NCBI GenBank assembly: GCA_032718475.1
Contig: JAUCBJ010002447.1
Span: 1-51,476 of the forward strand
From: Nemertoderma westbladi
Lineage: Eukaryota; Xenacoelomorpha; Nemertodermatida; Nemertodermatidae
Reading direction: 5' to 3'
DNA length: 51,476 nt
Of the stretch, positions 1 through 10,640 are shown one piece after another; the stretch's first letter is position 1, and every line of letters begins with the position of its first letter. Under the pieces are notes generated by a model. It did not search any database and was not told where the DNA came from. It saw only the letters and a program-made list of their open reading frames with translations. Made by a program: the position numbers and the translations under genes.

Positions 1-331
1 AATCAGGCGGGGATAGAGCCCAAAGGGCTCGATAGAGAACTTTATAGAGGTAAATATACGCCACAGACCACAAAAGACAAAGTCCACAAAACACTTAGCA
101 AAAACTTATCCTGACTCAATTGTACAGGCATTATGGGAGGGGGTGACAAGTAGGCTCTTATGGAGAACTACAATAGGTGCGGTCATTCTGTTTTTTGCAT
201 CGTATAGAGGACCAATATCTAAGATCTGGGAGTTTTTTTCAAAAAATTTTGTTAATTAATTAATTAGTAATTAACGATTGAAAACTTTTAATCGATATAT
301 CTCGAAAACTAAAAGACTTTTTATATAAACA

Positions 332-574
332 ATGACTGGCGATATTGTTGGTCTCGACGAGCTCTACAAAAAACCCTGTCACGGCGAACCCATATCTATT
401 ACCGTTAATGAGTTATTAATTAGCGAAATCTCATTAGCGCTGTATCTCGAAAACGGCGGCAGCTACGAAAAAATTTTCTCTGGCAAAGTTGTAGAGAATG
501 GAATTTCGAGTATAAAAGTCTTCTCCGGCAAGTCCGTACGACCAACCCTTAATGAGATATTCGTTAATTACTAA
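332..574 (+). CDS. Hypothetical 80-codon frame inside subtype A units
   Basis: ATG in a reasonable animal context (A at -3), 80 codons, starting MTGDIVGLDELY and ending NEIFVNY. TTTTTATATAAAC lies about 15 bp upstream. The same frame is open in units 3 (3789-4031) and 4 (5527-5769) with only one or two residue changes, and it is closed by one identical TAA in units 2, 5 and 6. I recognise no family. Against coding: the frame spans copies of the internal ~154-bp module, and the diverged relative at 13744-13965 aligns to it but is full of stops. Most likely a chance frame in a satellite. Confidence 0.15.
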   Translation: MTGDIVGLDELYKKPCHGEPISITVNELLISEISLALYLENGGSYEKIFSGKVVENGISSIKVFSGKSVRPTLNEIFVNY

Positions 575-591
575 TTAATATATGGCCCGCC

Positions 592-1170
592 CCGATATCT
601 CGAGAATGGCTGCAGCTACGAAGATGGGACCGACGCCATTTTGTAGACAGTATACGAGTTGCTACTGAAGAGTGTCGTTAGTTTTGGGCTGCGACCCAGT
701 CCTTGACCTCCAGGGGTCAATGTTCTAGAATTTTCGGTTTTGGAGGCATTTTAACCTATAAGGAGTGCAGCTATCGAAAAACGTAACACAGCAAAAATGT
801 TCGCAATGGTCGACTTAGTAGGGGTAGGTAAAATAAAAAATGCAAAAACTGTAAGCGTTAATTAGTTATGTATTAATTAATAATTAATTATTGCCCCACC
901 CCAATATCTCGAGAACGGCTCTAGCTACGGACATGGGACCAACGCCGTTTTGTAGGCAGTGTATGAGTTGCTACTGAAGAGTGCCGTTAGTTTTCGGCTG
1001 CGACCCTGTGCTTGACCTCTAGAGGTCAATGTTCTAGAATTTAGCGTTTCGGTGACCTTTTGACCTATAAGGAGTACAGCTATCAAAAAACGTAACGCAG
1101 CAAAAATGTTCGCAATGGTTGACTTAGTGGGGGTAGATGAAATAAAAAATGGAAAAAGTTTAAATGTTAA
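592..1170 (+). repeat. Internal duplication with 309-bp period
   Basis: The segment starting at 592 (CCGATATCTCGAGAATGGC) is repeated from 901 (CCAATATCTCGAGAACGGC), and the two run in parallel through the GACCTCNAGNGGTCAATGTTC and AACCTATAAGGAG blocks to about 1170. Fainter copies of the same module start near 149, 287, 441, 755 and 1064, so the true period is about 154 bp and 309 is a dimer. The pattern repeats in every array unit. Confidence 0.8.
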
Positions 1171-1256
1171 GGGTCAAAAGGTCAAAGATCTTTGATGATA
1201 GTATTCGTGATAAAACATAAGGATATTTAGAAGTCAGGTTGTATACAAAAGTCATT

Positions 1257-1291
1257 TGGTTCACCCAGACATGAAATGGCTGGGTGAACCA
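1257..1291. repeat. Perfect 12-bp stem-loop within the unit
   Basis: TGGTTCACCCAG at 1257-1268 and its exact reverse complement CTGGGTGAACCA at 1280-1291 enclose an 11-base loop. It is conserved in all units (2995-3029, 4714-4748, 6452-6486, 8199-8233, 9936-9970). Function unknown; it could fold in DNA or in a transcript. Confidence 0.9.
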
Positions 1292-1702
1292 TCATTAAAC
1301 AATCACCCATGGTCTATTTGAAATTAAAGTAATCATGTTAAGGGTGGTGGGTGGGTGTTGCTATAGCTGTCTGTAAGCTATTACTAATATACTGAAGCTA
1401 TTACTAATATACTGGTCCAGTAGTACTACATTTAGTTAGAAGTTTTCTGAGGTATTAATCATTACATTTGTATAATGGAGTTAACCAATACAATAAATGT
1501 ATATGTTTGAACCTGCCTTACAAATCGACTTAGATTTCTTCAATGTTTTGAATTGTATAATTGAAGGCATCGCCTGTGTATGATTCCAAATGCATTGGTA
1601 TAAATAATAACATATCTTCATATTTACAATGTTTGTGTTGATACAACACAATAAAACCACAAGTACTATTAATTAAATTGCACCACGCAGTGATGCTTGC
1701 AT

Positions 1703-1734
1703 GCGCAAATGTCCTCATTTGCGCTCTACTCTAG
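1703..1734 (+). repeat. Junction hairpin plus CTAG motif of the array unit
   Basis: GCGCAAATG (1703-1711), loop TCCT, CATTTGCGC (1716-1724), then six bases and CTAG (1731-1734). The same hairpin ends every unit. Downstream, GAGCCC-ATA-GGGCTC forms a second small stem followed by GACAGAGAA. Related arrangements occur at 13281 and 16355. Confidence 0.85.
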
Positions 1735-1740
1735 ATGGGA

Positions 1741-3459
1741 TCAGGCGGGGATAGAGCCCATAGGGCTCGACAGAGAACCTCATAGACCATAGAAAACGCC
1801 ACAGAGAACGAAACACAGAGAGCACAAAACATATAACACCAACCTATCCTGCTCAATATTTACAGGCTTATGCAGTGGGGTGCGAAGTAGGCACATCTCA
1901 TAGAAGGGAAATAGCTACGGTCGTTCTGTTTTTTGCATCGTGTAGAGGACCAATATCTAAGATCTGGGAGTTTTTTGCAAAAAATTTTGTTAATTAACTA
2001 ATTAGTAATTAACGATTGAAAACTTTTAATCGATATATCTCGAAAACTAAAAGACTTTTTATATAAACAATGACTGGCGAAATTGTTGGTCTAGACGAGC
2101 TCTACAAAAAACCCTGTCACGGCGAACCCATATCTATTACCGTTAATGAGTTATTAATTAACGAAATCTAATTAGCGCTGTATCTCGAAAACGGCCGCAG
2201 CTACGAAAAAATTTTCTCTGGCAAAGTTGTAGAGAATGCAATTTCGAGTATAAAAGTCTTCTGCGGCAAGTCCGTACGACCAACCCTTAATGAGATATTC
2301 GTTAATTACTAATTAATATATGGCCCGCCCCGATATCTCGAGAATGGCTGCAGCTACGAAGATGGGACCGACGCCATTTTGTAGACAGTATACGAGTTGC
2401 TACTGAAGAGTGTCGTTAGTTTTGGGCTGCGACCCTGTCCTTGACCTCCAGGGGTCAATGTTCTCGATTTTTCGGATTCGGAGGCATTTTAACCTATAAG
2501 GAGTGCAGCTATCGAAAAACGTAACACAGCAAAAATGTTCGCAATGGTCGACTTAGTGGGGGTAGGTAAAATAAAAAATGCAAAAAGTGTAAGCGTTAAT
2601 TAGTTATGTATTAATTAATAATTAATTATTGCTCCACCCCAATATCTCGAGAACGGCTCTAGCTACGGACATGGGACCAACGCCGTTTTGTAGGCAGTGT
2701 ATGAGTTGCTACTGAAGAGTGCCGTTAGTTTTGGGCTGCGACCCTGTGCTTGACCTCTAGAGGTCAATGTTCTAGAATTTAGCGTTTCGGTGACCTTTTG
2801 ACCTATAAGGAGTACAGCTATCAAAAAACGTAACACAGCAAAAATGTTCACAATGGTCGACTTAGTGGGGGTAGATGAAATAAAAAATGCAAAAAGTTTA
2901 AATGTTAAGGGTCAAAAGGTCAAAGATATTTGATCATAGTTTTCGTGATAAAACATAAGGATATTTAGAAGTCAGGTTGTATACAAAAGTCATTTGGTTC
3001 ACCCAGACATGAAATGGCTGGGTGAACCATCATTAAACAATCACCCATGGTCTATTTGAAATTAAAGTAATCATGTTAAGGGTGGTGGGTGGGTATTTGC
3101 TATAGCTGTCTGTAAGCTATTACTAATATACTGGTCCAGTAGTACTACATGTAGTTAAAAGTTTTCTGAGGTATTAATCGTTACATTTGTATAATGGAGT
3201 TAACCAATACAATAAATGTATATGCTTGAACCCGCCTTACAAATCGACTTAGATTTCTTCAATGTTTTGAATTGAATAATTGAAGGCATCGCCTGTGTAT
3301 GATTCCAAATGCATGGGTATAGATAATAACATCTCTTCATATTTACAATTTTTGTGTTGGTACAACACAATAAAACCACAAGTACTATTAATTAAATTGC
3401 CCCACGCAGTGATGCTTGCATGCGCAAATGTCCTCATTTGCGCTCTACTCTAGATGGGA
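1741..3459 (+). repeat. Array unit 2 (subtype B)
   Basis: The plus-strand frame is closed by TAA at 2169-2171 (TCA to TAA), and the 20-bp word near the end is present once. The unit carries the GTCTAGACGAG and GTTCACAATGG variants that mark subtype B. Confidence 0.9.
3249..3437 (-). CDS. Hypothetical 62-codon frame open in all six units
   Basis: Starts MRTFAHASITAW and ends NIEEI. Equivalent frames are at 1530-1718, 4987-5175, 6736-6924, 8472-8660 and 10190-10378, all the same length. The start codon lies within the junction hairpin. Unit 1 differs from the consensus at four residues (G to C, E to D, S to F, S to T) with only a couple of silent changes, which does not look like strong purifying selection. 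No signal peptide, membrane segment or known motif is visible. It may simply be a stretch without stops. Confidence 0.15.
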   Translation of the reverse strand: MRTFAHASITAWGNLINSTCGFIVLYQHKNCKYEEMLLSIPMHLESYTGDAFNYSIQNIEEI

Positions 3460-5197
3460 TCAGGCGGGGATAGAGCCCATAGGGCTCGACAGAGAACCTC
3501 ATAGACCATAGAAAACGCCACAGAGAACGAAACACAGAGAGCACAAAACATATAACACCAACCTATCCTGCTCAATATTTACAGGCTTATGCAGTGGGGT
3601 GACAAGTAGGCACATCTCATAGAAGGGAAATAGCTACGGTCATTCTGTCTTTTGCATCGTGTAGAGGACCAATATCTAAGATCTGGGAGTTTTTTGCAAA
3701 AAATTTTGTTAATTAATTAATTAGTAATTAACGATTGAAAACTTTTAATCGATATATCTCGAAAACTAAAAGACTTTTTATATAAACAATGACTGGCGAT
3801 ATTGTTGGTCTCGACGAGCTCTACAAAAAACCCTGTCACGGCGAACCCATATCTATTACCGTTAATGAGTTATTAATTAGCGAAATCTCATTAGCGCTGT
3901 ATCTCGAAAACGGCGGCAGCTACGAAAAAATTTTCTCTGGCAAAGTTGTAGAGAATGGAATTTCGAGTATAAAAGTCTTCTGCGGCAAGTCCGTACGACC
4001 AACCCTTAATGAGATATTCGTTAATTACTAATTAATATATGGCCCGCCCCGATATCTCGAGAATGGCTGCAGCTACGAAGATGGGACCGACGCCATTTTG
4101 TAGACAGTATACGAGTTGCTACTGAAGAGTGTCGTTAGTTTTGGGCTGCGACCCAGTCCTTGACCTCCAGGGGTCAATGTTCTAGAATTTTCGGTTTCGG
4201 AGGCATTTTAACCTATAAGGAGTGCAGCTATCGAAAAACGTAACACAGCAAAAATGTTCGCAATGGTCGACTTAGTGGGGGTAGGTAAAATAAAAAATGC
4301 GAAAAGTGTAAGCGTTAATTAGTTATGTATTAATTAATAATTAATTATTGCCCCACCCCAATATCTCGAGAACGGCTGTAGCTACGGACATGGGACCAAC
4401 GCCGTTTTGTAGGCAGTGTATGAGTTGCTACTGAAGAGTGCCGTTAGTTTTGGGCTGCGACCCTGTGCTTGACCTCTAGAGGTCAATGTTCTAGAATTTA
4501 GCGTTTCGGTGACCTTTTGACCTATAAGGAGTACAGCTATCAAAAAACGTAACACAGCAAAAATGTTCGCAATGGTCGACTTAGTGGGGGTAGATGAAAT
4601 AAAAAATGCAAAAAGTTTAAATGTTAAGGGTCAAAAGGTCAAAGATATTTGATCATAGTATTCATGATAAAACATAAGGATATTTGGAAGTCAGGTTGTA
4701 TACAAAAGTCATTTGGTTCACCCAGACATGAAATGGCTGGGTGAACCATCATTAAACAATCACCCATGGTCTATTTGAAATTAAAGTAATCATGTTAAGG
4801 GTGGTGGGTGGGTGTTGCTATAGCTGTCTGTAAGCTATTACTAATATATTGAAGCTATTACTAATATACTGGTCCAGTAGTACTACATGTAGTTAGAAGT
4901 TTTCTGAGGTATTAATCGTTACATTTGTATAATGGAGTTAACCAATACAATAAATGTATATGCTTGAACCCGCCTTACAAATCGACTTAGATTTCTTCAA
5001 TGTTTTGAATTGAATAATTGAAGGCATCGCCTGTGTATGATTCCAAATGCATGGGTATAGATAATAACATCTCTTCATATTTACAATGTTTGTGTTGATA
5101 CAACACAATAAAACCACAAGTACTATTAATTAAATTGCCCCACGCAGTGATGCTTGCATGCGCAAATGTCCTCATTTGCGCTCTACTCTAGATGGGA
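3460..5197 (+). repeat. Array unit 3 (A-type body, B-type tail)
   Basis: The 80-codon frame is open at 3789-4031 and the 20-bp word is duplicated, both subtype A. The segment near 4645 reads AGATATTTGATCATAG as in subtype B, so the unit is a mosaic. Confidence 0.9.
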
Positions 5198-6946
5198 TCA
5201 GGCGTGGATAGAGCCCATAGGGCTCGACAGAGAACCTCATAGACCATAGAAAACGCCACAGAGAACGAAACACAGAGAGCACAAAACATATAACACCAAC
5301 CTATCCTGCTCAATATTTACAGGCTTATGCAGTGGGGTGACAAGTAGGCACATCTCATAGAAGGGAAATAGCTACGGTCATTCTGTTTTTTGCATCGTGT
5401 AGAGGACCAATATCTAAGATCTGGGAGTTTTTTACAAAAAATTTTGTTAATTAATTAATTAGTAATTAACGATTGAAAACTTTTAATCGATATATCTCGA
5501 AAACTAAAAGACTTTTTATATAAACAATGACTGGCGATATTGTTGGTCTCGACGAGCTCTACAAAAAACCCTGTCACGGCGAACCCATATCTATTACCGT
5601 TAATGAGTTATTAATTAGCGAAATCTCATTAGCGCTGTATCTCGAAAACGGCGGCAGCCACGAAAAAATTTTCTCTGGCAAAGTTGTAGAGAATGGAATT
5701 TCGAGTATAAAAGTCTTCTGCGGCAAGTCCGCACGACCAACCCTTAATGAGATATTCGTTAATTACTAATTAATATATGGCCCGCCCCGATATCTCGAGA
5801 ATGGCTGCAGCTACGAAGATGGGACCGACGCCATTTTGTAGACAGTATACGAGTTGCTACTGAAGAGTGTCGTTAGTTTTGGGCTGCGACCCTGTCCTTG
5901 ACCTCCAGGGGTCAATGTTCTAGAATTTTCGGTTTCGGAGGCATTTTAACCTATAAGGAGTGCAGCTATCGAAAAACGTAACACAGCAAAAATGTTCGCA
6001 ATGGTCGACTTAGTGGGGGTAGGTAAAATAAAAAATGCAAAAAGTGTAAGCGTTAATTAGTTATGTATTAATTAATAATTAATTATTGCCCCACCCCAAT
6101 ATCTTGAGAACGGCTCTAGCTACGGACATGGGACCAACGCCGTTTTGTAGGCAGTGTATGAGTTGCTACTGAAGAGTGCCGTTAGTTTTGGACTGCGACC
6201 CTGTGCTTGACCTCTAGAGGTCAATGTTCTAGAATTTAGCGTTTCGGTGACCTTTTGACCTATAAGGAGTACAGCTATCAAAAAACGTAACGCAGCAAAA
6301 ATGTTCGCAATGGTTGACTTAGTGGGGGTAGATGAAATAAAAAATGGAAAAAGTTTAAATGTTAAGGGTCAAAAGGTCAAAGATCTTTGATGATAGTATT
6401 CGTGATAAAACATAAGGATATTTAGAAGTCAGGTTGTATACAAAAGTCATGTGGTTCACCCAGACATGAAATGGCTGGGTGAACCATCATTAAACAATCA
6501 CCCATGGTCTATTGGAAATTAAAGTAATCATGTTAAGGGTGGTGGGTGGGTGTTGCTATAGCTGTCTGTAAGCTATTACTAATATACTGAAGCTATTACT
6601 AATATACTGGTCCAGTAGTACTACATGTAGTTAGAAGTTTTCTGAGGTATTAATCGTTACATTTAGGAGTAATTTGTATAATGGAGTTAACCAATACAAT
6701 AAATGTATATGCTTGAACCTGCCTTACAAATAGACTTAGATTTCTTCAATGTTTTGTATTGAATAATTGAAGGCATCGCCTGTGTATGATTCCAAATGCA
6801 TGGGTATAGATAATAACATCTCTTCATATTTACAATGTTTGTGTTGGTACAACACAATAAAACCAAAAGTACTATTAATTAAATTGCCCCACGCAGTGAT
6901 GCTTGCATGCGCAAATGTCCTCATTTGCGCTCTACTCTAGATGGGA
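5198..6946 (+). repeat. Array unit 4 (subtype A, 11-bp insertion)
   Basis: The 80-codon frame is open at 5527-5769. This is the longest unit (1749 bp), because AGGAGTAATTT is inserted near 6665-6675 next to a similar ATTTGTATAATGG context. The 20-bp word is duplicated. Confidence 0.9.
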
Positions 6947-8682
6947 TCAGGCGGGATAGAGCCCAAAGGGCTCGATAGAGACCTCATAGACCATAGAAAA
7001 CGCCACAGAGAACGAAACACAGAGAGCACAAAACATATAACACCAACCTATCCTGACTCAATTGTACAGGGTTATGGAGTGGGGTGGGAAGTAGGCACAT
7101 CTCATAGAAGGGAAATAGCTACGGTCGTTCTGTTTTTTGCATCGTGTAGAGGACCAATATCTAAGATCTGGGAGTTTTTTGCAAAAAATTTTGTTAATTA
7201 ATTAATTAGTAATTAACGATTGAAAACTTTTAATCGATATATCTCGAAAACTAAAAGACTTTTTATATAAACAATGACTGGCGAAATTGTTGGTCTAGAC
7301 GAGCTCTACAAAAAACCCTGTCACGGCGAACCCATATCTATTACCGTTAATGAGTTATTAATTAACGAAATCTAATTAGCGCTGTATCTCGAAAACGGCG
7401 GCAGCTACGAAAAAATGTTCTCTGGCAAAGTTGTAGAGAATGGAATTTCGAGTATAAAAGTCTTCTGCGGCAAGTCCGTACGACCAACCCTTAATGAGAT
7501 ATTCGTTAATTACTAATTAATATATGGCCCGCCCCGATATCTCGAGAATGGCTGCAGCTACGAAGATGGGACCGACGCCATTTTGTAGACAGTATACGAG
7601 TTGCTACTGAAGAGTGTCGTTAGTTTTGGGCTGCGACCCTGTCCTTGACCTCCAGGGGTCAATGTTCTCGATTTTTCGGATTCGGAGGCATTTTAACCTA
7701 TAAGGAGTGCAGCTATCGAAAAACGTAACACAGCAAAAATGTTCGCAATGGTCGACTTAGTGGGGGTAGGTAAAGTAAAAAATGCAAAAAGTGTAAGCGT
7801 TAATTAGTTATGTATTAATTAATAATTAATTATTGCTCCACCCCAATATCTCGAGAACGGCTCTAGCTACGGACATGGGACCAACGCCGTTTTGTAGGCA
7901 GTGTATGAGTTGCTACTGAAGAGTGCCGTTAGTTTTGGGCTGCGACCCTGTGCTTGACCTCTAGAGGTCAATGTTCTAGAATTTAGCGTTTCGGTGATCT
8001 TTTGACCTATAAGGAGTACAGCTATCAAAAAACGTAACACAGCAAAAATGTTCACAATGGTCGACTTAGTGGGGGTATATGAAATAAAAAATGCAAAAAG
8101 TTTAAATGTTAAGGGTCAAAAGGTCAAAGATCTTTGATGATAGTATTCGTGATAAAACATAAGGATATTTAGAAGTCAGGTTGTATGCAAAAGTCATTTG
8201 GTTCACCCAGACATGAAATGGCTGGGTGAACCATCATTAAACAATCACCCATGGTCTATTTGAAATTAAAGTAATCATGTTAAGGGTGGTGGGTGGGTGT
8301 TGCTATAGCTGTCTGTAAGCTATTACTAATATACTGAAGCTATTACTAATATACTGGTCCAGTAGTACTACATGTAGTTAGAAGTTTTCTGAGGTATTAA
8401 TCGTTACATTTGTATAATGGAGTTAACCAATACAATAAATGTATATGCTTGAACCTGCCTTACAAATCGACTTAGATTTCTTCAATATTTTGAATTGAAT
8501 AATTGAAGGCATCACCTGTGTATGATTCCAAATGCATGGGTATAGATAATAACATCTCTTCATATTTACAATGTTTGGGTTGGTACAACACAATAAAACC
8601 ACAAGTACTATTAATTAAATTGCCCCACGCAGTGATGCTTGCATGCGCAAATGTCCTCATTTGCGCTCTACTCTAGATGGGA
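6947..8682 (+). repeat. Array unit 5 (A/B recombinant)
   Basis: The middle is subtype B: TAA at 7373-7375 closes the plus frame, with GTCTAGACGAG and GTTCACAATGG. The ends are subtype A: CCTGACTCAATTGTACAGG as in unit 1, AGATCTTTGATGATAG, and the duplicated 20-bp word. This is the clearest product of exchange between units. Confidence 0.88.
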
Positions 8683-10399
8683 TCAGGCGTGGATAGAGCC
8701 CATAGGGCTCGATAGAGACCTCATAGACCATAGAAAACGCCACAGAGAACGAAACACAGAGAGCACAAAACATATAACACCAACCTATCCTGCTCAATAT
8801 TTACAGGCTTATGCAGTGGGGTGACAAGTAGGCACATCTCATAGAAGGGAAATAGCTACGGTCGTTCTGTTTTTTGCATCGTGTAGAGGACCAATATCTA
8901 AGATCTGGGAGTTTTTTGCAAAAAATTTTGTTAATTAACTAATTAGTAATTAACGATTGAAAACTTTTAATCGATATATCTCGAAAACTAAAAGACTTTT
9001 TATATAAACAATGACTGGCGAAATTGTTGGTCTAGACGAGCTCTACAAAAAACCCTGTCACGGCGAACCCATATCTATTACCGTTAATGAGTTATTAATT
9101 AACGAAATCTAATTAGCGCTGTATCTCGAAAACGGCCGCAGCTACGAAAAACTTTTCTCTGGCAAAGTTGTAGAGAATGCAATTTCGAGTATAAAAGTCT
9201 TCTGCGGCAAGTCCGTACAACCAACCCTTAATGAGATATTCGTTAATTACTAATTAATATATGGCCCGCCCCGATATCTCGAGAATGGCTGCAGCTACGA
9301 AGATGGGACCGACGCCATTTTGTAGACAGTATACGAGTTGCTACTGAAGAGTGTCGTTAGTTTTGGGCTGCGACCCTGTCCTTGACCTCCAGGGGTCAAT
9401 GTTCTCGAATTTTCGGATTCGGAGGCATTTTAACCTATAAGGAGTGCAGCTATCGAAAAACGCAACACAGCAAAAATGTTCGCAATGGTCGACTTAGTGG
9501 GGGTAGGTAAAATAAAAAATGCAAAAAGTGTAAGCGTTAATTAGTTATGTATTAATTAATAATTAATTATTGCTCCACCCCAATATCTCGAGAACGGCTC
9601 TAGCTACGGACATGGGACCAACGCCGTTTTGTAGGCAGTGTATGAGTTGCTACTGAAGAGTGCCGTTAGTTTTGGGCTGCGACCCTGTGCTTGACCTCTA
9701 GATGTCAATGTTCTAGAATTTAGCGTTTCGGTGACCTTTTGACCTATAAGGAGTACAGCTATCAAAAAACGTAACACAGCAAAAATGTTCACAATGGTCG
9801 ACTTAGTGGGGGTAGATGAAATAAAAAATGCAAAAAGTTTAAATGTTAAGGGTCAAAAGGTCAAAGATATTTGATCATAGTTTTCGTGATAAAACATAAG
9901 GATATTTGGAAGTCAGGTTGTATACAAAAGTCATTTGGTTCACCCAGACATGAAATGGCTGGGTGAACCATCATTAAACAATCACCCATGGTCTATTTGA
10001 AATTAAAGTAATCATGTTAAGGGTGGTGGGTGGGAATTTGCTATAGCTGTCTGTAAGCTATTACAAATATACTGGTCCAGTAGTACTACATGTAGTTAAA
10101 AGTTTTCTGAGGTATTAATCGTTACATTTGTATAATGGAGTTAACCAATACAATAAATGTATATGCTTGAACCCGCCTTACAAATCGACTTAGATTTCTT
10201 CAATGTTTTGAATTGAATAATTGAAGGCATCGCCTGTGTATGATTCCAAATGCATGGGTATAGATAATAACATCTCTTCATATTTACAATTTTTGTGTTG
10301 GTACAACACAATAAAACCACAAGTACTATTAATTAAATTGCCCCACGCAGTGATGCTTGCATGCGCAAATGTCCTCATTTGCGCTCTACTCTAGATGGG
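8683..10399 (+). repeat. Array unit 6 (subtype B), last full unit
   Basis: TAA at 9110-9112 closes the plus frame and the 20-bp word is single. The unit ends with the normal junction hairpin and CTAGATGGG. The sequence then departs from the next expected unit start. Confidence 0.9.
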
Positions 10400-10640
10400 T
10401 TGGTGTAGGATGGAGTCCTCCAGGACGACAGTACTGGCTCTAAGCATTGGTGCAACACCATTTTTTTTATAATTTTCAGGGCTCCCCGACGACTATGCCA
10501 TCTTGGCTTCTGGAGAGAACGGCTGAAGGGTTTGGGCTGAAATTTGGCATGGAGGGTCCATAGGCATTTATAATAGCCAGGAGTTTTTTTGGGCGCGAAC
10601 CGTACATGAGATCTTGGAAAAGTGCTATTTTATGTACTAC
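10391..10640 (+). repeat. Diverged family member at the array's right border
   Basis: The unit junction continues as CTAGATGGG, then a sequence that aligns loosely to a normal unit start. A GAGTCC...GGAC stem followed by GACAG replaces GAGCCC...GGGCTC followed by GACAG. A module-like stretch, GGAGAGAACGGCTGAAG, follows at about 10512. No open frame of note. Confidence 0.55.

Larger units (their letters stand above)
1..1740 (+). repeat. Array unit 1 (subtype A)
   Basis: Open 80-codon frame at 332-574. The 20-bp word AAGCTATTACTAATATACTG is tandemly duplicated at 1375-1414. The first 200 bp differ from the other units by many substitutions, for example GGGAGGGGGTGACAAG where others have CAGTGGGGTGACAAG. 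The window begins at or just inside the unit start. Confidence 0.9.
1..10399. repeat. Tandem array of six 1.72-1.75 kb units
   Basis: The junction sequence TCAGGCGNGGATAGAGCCC recurs at 1741, 3460, 5198, 6947 (one G shorter) and 8683, giving periods of 1738, 1719, 1738, 1749, 1736 and about 1717 bp. Units are very similar throughout. The first 200 bp of the leftmost unit are the most diverged, as expected near an array edge. The array runs off the left of the window, and its right edge is near 10399, after CTAGATGGG. Each unit has a junction hairpin, AT-rich TTAATTAATTAATTAG blocks, an internal duplication with a 309-bp period, a 12-bp perfect stem-loop, a short plus-strand frame and a short minus-strand frame. 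No known transposase or RT is encoded. It behaves as a satellite; a multicopy non-coding gene or a tandemly inserted non-autonomous element is also possible. Confidence 0.97.

Noticed and set aside
332-574. GLDELYK in the 80-codon frame resembles the end of green fluorescent protein
   Set aside because: Only seven residues match, nothing upstream resembles a fluorescent protein, and the reading continues well past it. Coincidence, not vector contamination.
1-10399. Array unit as 5S rRNA, snRNA, spliced-leader or hammerhead ribozyme repeat
   Set aside because: I found no 5S internal promoter, no Sm-site plus donor arrangement, and no CTGATGA...GAAA core.
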